A DNA stretch of 64,000 nt from Pseudoduganella rivuli (lineage in GTDB: Bacteria > Pseudomonadota > Gammaproteobacteria > Burkholderiales > Burkholderiaceae_D). The DNA lies in assembly GCF_009674485.1 (NCBI RefSeq), contig NZ_WKJJ01000027.1, positions 31,918-95,917 on the forward strand, in the 5' to 3' direction. Below, piece after piece: positions 60,142 to 64,000 of this stretch (positions are counted from its first letter, which is position 1; the number at the start of each line of letters is the position of its first letter). The notes beneath the pieces are model-generated. The model was not told the DNA's origin. It did no database searches and saw only the letters and a program-made list of their open reading frames with translations. Both the position numbers and the translations under genes were made by a program.

Positions 60142-60249
60142 GGCGGCTTCCGCTGCGCGGGAACCGCCCTACAGATTTAATGTCCCAACCTATCCGACGT
60201 CCGACGGCGCTGAGTCCGTAGGGCGGTTTTGCGGCACGCAAAGCCGCCA
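60142..60249. repeat. REP-like inverted pair, GTAGGGCGG type (2)
   Basis: A unit ending CCGCCCTAC (60164-60172) faces a unit starting GTAGGGCGG (60218-60226). Each forms an imperfect hairpin with a GCGGCTT or AAGCCGCC arm. It is the same family as 17029-17129, here between yfgM and bamB. Confidence 0.7.
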
Positions 60250-60297
60250 TGCCAGCATCACGGCAACGCCCGACGGATGACGCGACGTCGGCGTTAC

Positions 60298-60954
60298 TTA
60301 TGCAGCACCCTTCGGCTCAGCCGGCGCGGTACCACCCACCGATTCCAGCTTGATCTGGATCAGCGAACGCCCCGGATTTTTCTTGTCGGTGGCGTTCAAC
60401 GCGGCCGTGTACGCGGTGCGTGCTTCGGCCAGCTTGTTTTGCGCGGCCAGGATGTCGCCCTTGCGGTCGGCCACGGCGGCGGCGAATTGCGCCGGCACGT
60501 CGGCGGCCAGCACTTTCAATGCTTCGTCATACGCTTTTTCATCGAGCAGCACGCCGGCCAGGCGCACGCGCGCCAGCGCCTTGTACTCGTCGTTGCCGTG
60601 ATCGACCACCCATTGCAGCTGGGTTTTCGCGGTTTTCAAGTCGTTCGCGTCAAACGCATACTTGGCGGCGGCCAGCGCGGCCATTGGCGCGTAGGCGGTC
60701 GTGGCGAATTTGCTTTCGATGTCGGCCGTGGCGCGCTGCACCTTGGCATTGTCTTTCGCCTGCAGCGCATCCTGCTGTTCGTAATACAGGTTCGATGCGT
60801 CCGAAGCCTGGTTGCGCTGGTACCAGTTCCAGCCATTCCAGCCCGAATACGCGGCCAGGCCTGCGATCAGGATCCACGACGTGAGGTTACCGTACTGGTT
60901 CCACCATGCTTTCAGGGTGGCTATCTGTTCTTGTTCTTCGAGATCGTATGCCAT
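60298..60954 (-). CDS. yfgM: YfgM-like tetratricopeptide protein
   Basis: This 218-residue inner-membrane protein has a cytoplasmic N-terminus (MAYDLEEQEQIATLKAWWNQYG), one membrane helix (about 26-44) and a periplasmic TPR-like domain (about 60-200; DNAKVQRATADIESKFATTAYAP and later repeats). YfgM is an ancillary partner of the SecYEG translocon and of the periplasmic chaperones. The position between hisS and bamB is the conserved one. The C-terminus is Ala/Pro-rich. Confidence 0.93.
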   Translation of the reverse strand: MAYDLEEQEQIATLKAWWNQYGNLTSWILIAGLAAYSGWNGWNWYQRNQASDASNLYYEQQDALQAKDNAKVQRATADIESKFATTAYAPMAALAAAKYAFDANDLKTAKTQLQWVVDHGNDEYKALARVRLAGVLLDEKAYDEALKVLAADVPAQFAAAVADRKGDILAAQNKLAEARTAYTAALNATDKKNPGRSLIQIKLESVGGTAPAEPKGAA

Positions 60955-61001
60955 GAGTCTTCGTATTGAGGTTAAAGGTTAATGCCGCAACAAGCGCCGG
61001 A

Positions 61002-62360
61002 TCAGTGCTTGCAGTTTTCGTCGTGGACGTGGAAGTGGTGGTGCTCTTCCCCGCTGCCGGTGATCTGGTCGACGATGTAATCGACCACTTCGTCAAACGC
61101 CACCGTCGCCTGCTGCTGCTCGCCTTCTTCGGCGCGCATGGCTTTCACGGCGGCGGTGTTGTTCGTGACTTCATCTTCGCCAATGATGACGGCGAACGCG
61201 GCGCCGCTGCCATCGGCTTTCTTCATTTGCGACTTGAAGCTGCCCGCGCCCGTCAGCGCCGCGCAGTGCAGGATGACGTCCAGGCCCGCGTCGCGCAGGC
61301 GCTCGCCCAGGATGAATGCCTGCATTTGCGCCGCTTCACCCTGGTGCACCAGGTACACGTCGCACTGGTTCGCCGGAGCCGGTTCGCCAGCCGACTTCAT
61401 CAGCTCGATCAGGCGCTCGATGCCCATCGCAAAGCCCACCGCAGGGGTCGGCTTGCCGCCGAACGATTCGATCAGCGGGTCATAGCGGCCGCCGGCGCAC
61501 ACGGTGCCCTGCGCGCCCAGTTCGTCGGTGACCCATTCGAACACGGTGCGGTTGTAGTAATCCAGGCCGCGCACCAGGCGCGTATTGATGGTGAACGGGA
61601 TGTTGTTCGCGTTCAGGATTTTCTGCACGCCGTCGAAGTGCGCCAGCGACGCTTCGCCCAGGTATTCCATCAGCTTCGGCGCGTTGTTGACCAGGTCTTG
61701 CATGGCTGGATTTTTCGTATCCAGGATGCGCAGCGGATTGGCGTGCAGGCGGCGTTTGGCTTCCTCGTCCAGCAGGTCGATGTTCGCTTCGAAATATTTA
61801 ATGAGTTCCACGCGGTGCGCCGCACGCTCGGCCGCGTCGCCGATCGAGTTCAGTTCCAGGCGGATCTTGTCCAGGCCCAGGTCATCCCACAGGCGGCGGC
61901 ACATCATGATCATTTCCGCGTCCACGTCCGGGCCGGTGAAGCCCACGGCTTCGCAGCCGAACTGGTGGAACTGGCGGTAGCGGCCGCGCTGCGGTTTTTC
62001 GTGGCGGAACATCGGGCCCTTGTACCACAGGCGCACCGGGCCGTTATAGGCAAGGTTATGCTCCAGTACCGAGCGCACCACGCTGGCGGTGCCTTCCGGA
62101 CGCAGGGTCAACTGGTCGCCGTTCATGGAATCCGTGAACGAATACATTTCCTTTTCAACGATGTCCGTCACGGCGCCGATGGCGCGCGCGAACAGGCGCG
62201 TCTCTTCGACGATCGGCGTGCGGATTTGCTGGAAGCCGTAGCTTTGCACCACCGATTGCGCCGTGTTTTCAAACAATTCCCACAGGTGCCCGTCAGCCGG
62301 CAGCAAGTCGTTCATGCCTTTGATACCGACGATTTTTTCAGCTTTTTTATTTTCAGACAT
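61002..62360 (-). CDS. hisS: Histidyl-tRNA synthetase with His-rich tail
   Basis: This 452-residue class II synthetase charges tRNA-His. Motif 2 is seen as GRYRQFHQFGCEAVG, the histidine-specific motifs as GLDYYNRTVFEW and AGGRYDPLIESFGG, motif 3 as GFAMGIERL, and the anticodon-binding domain from about 340. Family members are about 420-430 residues; here a tail of some 15 residues ends with HHHFHVHDENCKH, carrying six His and one Cys. It could bind metal. The start overlaps the ispG stop by one base (TAATG). Confidence 0.97.
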   Translation of the reverse strand: MSENKKAEKIVGIKGMNDLLPADGHLWELFENTAQSVVQSYGFQQIRTPIVEETRLFARAIGAVTDIVEKEMYSFTDSMNGDQLTLRPEGTASVVRSVLEHNLAYNGPVRLWYKGPMFRHEKPQRGRYRQFHQFGCEAVGFTGPDVDAEMIMMCRRLWDDLGLDKIRLELNSIGDAAERAAHRVELIKYFEANIDLLDEEAKRRLHANPLRILDTKNPAMQDLVNNAPKLMEYLGEASLAHFDGVQKILNANNIPFTINTRLVRGLDYYNRTVFEWVTDELGAQGTVCAGGRYDPLIESFGGKPTPAVGFAMGIERLIELMKSAGEPAPANQCDVYLVHQGEAAQMQAFILGERLRDAGLDVILHCAALTGAGSFKSQMKKADGSGAAFAVIIGEDEVTNNTAAVKAMRAEEGEQQQATVAFDEVVDYIVDQITGSGEEHHHFHVHDENCKH

Positions 62361-63628
62361 TATTTATTACCGTAATTCGTTTTAACGTAGTTCAGCACGA
62401 TGGCCTGGAATTCGCCGACGATGTTATCGCCGCGCAAGGTCGCCACCTTTTCGCCATCGACAAACACCGGGGCGGCGGGCGATTCGCCCGTGCCCGGCAG
62501 GCTGATGCCGATGTTGGCGTGTTTCGATTCACCGGGGCCGTTGACGATGCAACCCATCACGGCCACATTCATGTTCTCCACCCCCGCGTAAGTCTTTTTC
62601 CATTCCGGCATCTGCTCGCGCAGGAAGGTCTGGATATCGTCCGCCAGTTCCTGGAACACGGTGGACGTGGTGCGGCCACAGCCCGGGCACGCGATCACCA
62701 TTGGCGTGAATTTGCGCAAGCCCATGGTTTGCAGGATTTCCTGGCTGACCACCACTTCCTTGGTGCGGTCGCCGCCCGGTTCCGGCGTCAGCGAGACACG
62801 GATGGTGTCGCCGATGCCTTCCTGCAGCAGGACGGACAAGGCCGCCGTCGAGGCGACGATGCCTTTGCTGCCCATGCCGGCCTCGGTCAGGCCCAGGTGC
62901 AGCGGGTAATCGCAGCGTTTTGCCAGTTCGCGGTAAACGGCAATCAAATCCTGCACGCCGGACACCTTGCACGACAGGATGATCTTGTCGCGGCCCATGC
63001 CCAGCTCTTCCGCGCGCACGGCGTTTTCAATCGCCGACGTGATCAGCGCTTCATACATGACCGCTTGCGCGCTCCACGGATTCGCGCGGGACGCGTTCTC
63101 GTCCATGATGCGGGCCAGCAGCGCCTGGTCCAGGCTGCCCCAGTTGACACCGATACGCACCGGCTTGTCATACTTCATCGCCACTTCGATCATTTGCGCG
63201 AACTGCGTGTCGCGCTTGGCGCCCTTGCCCACGTTGCCGGGATTGATGCGGTACTTCGACAGCGCCTGCGCGCAGTCCGGATAGTCCGTCAGCAAAGTAT
63301 GGCCGTTGTAGTGGAAGTCGCCCACCAGCGGCACGTCGACGCCCATCTTGTCCAGCTGGTCGCGGATGTACGGCACGGCTTGCGCCGCTTCCGGACGGTC
63401 CACCGTCAGGCGCACCAGTTCCGAACCGGCGCGCGCCAGTTCCTTGATCTGGATCGCCGTGCCGACGGCGTCGGCCGTGTCGGTATTGGTCATCGATTGC
63501 ACCACGACGGGTGCGTCGCCGCCCACCCAGATCTTGCGGTCGCCATGCTGGACCAGTACGCGGCGGCTGCCGCGGCGGCCCAGCGGGCCGGAAGGGATGG
63601 CAATATTCGTATCGGTCATGCTGCTCAT
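62360..63628 (-). CDS. ispG: 4-hydroxy-3-methylbut-2-enyl diphosphate synthase (IspG/GcpE)
   Basis: This 422-residue iron-sulfur enzyme of the MEP isoprenoid pathway reduces MEcPP to HMBPP. It has the N-terminal TIM-barrel start VVVQSMTNTDTADA, then RIGVNWGSLD, GLTEAGMG, and the three [4Fe-4S] Cys in ACPGCGRTT and VMGCIVNGPGE. The start at 63628 has AGGT nine bases upstream. It is 15 bases after rodZ and coupled to hisS, the usual betaproteobacterial order. Confidence 0.97.
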   Translation of the reverse strand: MSSMTDTNIAIPSGPLGRRGSRRVLVQHGDRKIWVGGDAPVVVQSMTNTDTADAVGTAIQIKELARAGSELVRLTVDRPEAAQAVPYIRDQLDKMGVDVPLVGDFHYNGHTLLTDYPDCAQALSKYRINPGNVGKGAKRDTQFAQMIEVAMKYDKPVRIGVNWGSLDQALLARIMDENASRANPWSAQAVMYEALITSAIENAVRAEELGMGRDKIILSCKVSGVQDLIAVYRELAKRCDYPLHLGLTEAGMGSKGIVASTAALSVLLQEGIGDTIRVSLTPEPGGDRTKEVVVSQEILQTMGLRKFTPMVIACPGCGRTTSTVFQELADDIQTFLREQMPEWKKTYAGVENMNVAVMGCIVNGPGESKHANIGISLPGTGESPAAPVFVDGEKVATLRGDNIVGEFQAIVLNYVKTNYGNK

Positions 63629-63643
63629 GCTGCTGTTACCTGC

Positions 63644-64000
63644 TTATTTAACGTTGACGCGCGAAATCGTGCCGCCCTGGACGGCCGGCAAATCCAGCGC
63701 CGCGCCGCGCAAGGTCGCCTTCACATGGGTCGGCTTGCCGACGATCAGCAGTGCCGGTTCCGTGATCTCGAACGTTTCCGTGCTGCCTGCTTTCAGCATG
63801 CGCGACACCAGGGCTTTCTTGCCCGGCGGCTGGATCGTGATCCACGAATCTTCGGTGGCCGTCAGCACCAGCGCACCACCTGCGGCAGGCGCAGCAGGCG
63901 CTGCGGCGGCCGGCGTTGGCTGTGCCGCCACTGGTGCGGCCGCTGCCGGCTGGGCGCCCGGTTTGGCCGCGCCGGCCGGCGTTGCGCCTGGCGCCGCGCC
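63644..64000 (-). CDS. rodZ: RodZ-like cytoskeletal protein, C-terminal part (cut by window edge)
   Basis: About 118 residues are visible: a long Ala/Pro-rich linker and a C-terminal DUF4115 beta domain (LVLTATEDSWITIQ, then LLKAG-like ML KAGSTETFEI and KATLRGAALDLPAVQGG). In RodZ this domain lies in the periplasm, while the missing N-terminus has a helix-turn-helix and a membrane helix and links MreB to the elongation machinery. The frame is open to base 64000. Identification rests on the DUF4115-like end and on the position before ispG. Confidence 0.82.
   Translation of the reverse strand, partial: GAAPGATPAGAAKPGAQPAAAAPVAAQPTPAAAAPAAPAAGGALVLTATEDSWITIQPPGKKALVSRMLKAGSTETFEITEPALLIVGKPTHVKATLRGAALDLPAVQGGTISRVNVK

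Overview
The window looks like chromosome of a high-GC betaproteobacterium, most likely Oxalobacteraceae (Massilia/Duganella/Janthinobacterium-like). This is inferred from the minus-strand housekeeping order at the right end (rodZ-ispG-hisS-yfgM-bamB-der, then hfq-hflX-hflK-hflC, then hisZ-purA-phosphoribosyltransferase), from hisZ itself, and from the DUF2322, DUF3857, FucP-type and hybrid-kinase genes. No species can be named from sequence reading alone.

Left end (1-6.1 kb): a sugar MFS transporter cut by the window edge, a BlaI/BlaR1-type repressor/membrane-peptidase pair with two clear palindromic operators, a small DUF2322 protein and a secreted DUF3857/transglutaminase-like protein.

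Accessory region (6.2-31.5 kb): this is framed by seven copies or pieces of tRNA-Asn(GTT), all on the minus strand. Three are intact, one is full-length but degenerate, and three are 3' halves that stop at or just past the 5' edge of the anticodon loop. Each has a hairpin on its 3' side. I read this as the scar of repeated integration into one tRNA gene, with no integrase left. Cargo: a DUF2971 remnant; a secreted caspase-like plus Tat-type CHAP-like peptidase pair; three RTX/DUF4214 proteins; a five-gene Lol-like trans-envelope operon next to a LytS/LytTR two-component pair; an HD-GYP protein; an ASCH protein; two small membrane proteins; a 956-residue FG-GAP-like protein made of three ~303-residue tandem repeats; and a TOPRIM/OLD-family pseudogene with two in-frame stops.

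The most interesting regulatory signal is a set of direct repeats (consensus CCGGTTTCGC, exactly 21 bp apart) found only upstream of the LytS/LytTR operon (three copies) and the Lol-like operon (two copies). Orientation and distance to the start codon are the same in both. This predicts that the two-component system controls both itself and the envelope transport operon.

Middle (31.5-44.2 kb): aromatic aminotransferase and divergent uvrB, a 1621-residue hybrid sensor kinase, a six-helix chemotaxis transducer, a PL4-type rhamnogalacturonan lyase and two small proteins.

Right (44.2-64 kb): a 1575-residue DUF4011/SF1-helicase/PD-(D/E)XK/DUF3320 protein with a nucleotidyltransferase and MarC upstream (possible defence genes), followed by the conserved minus-strand housekeeping block. 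hisS carries an unusual histidine-rich tail. REP-like inverted GTAGGGCGG repeats occur at 17.0 and 60.2 kb. I saw no rRNA, CRISPR array, transposase or integrase.
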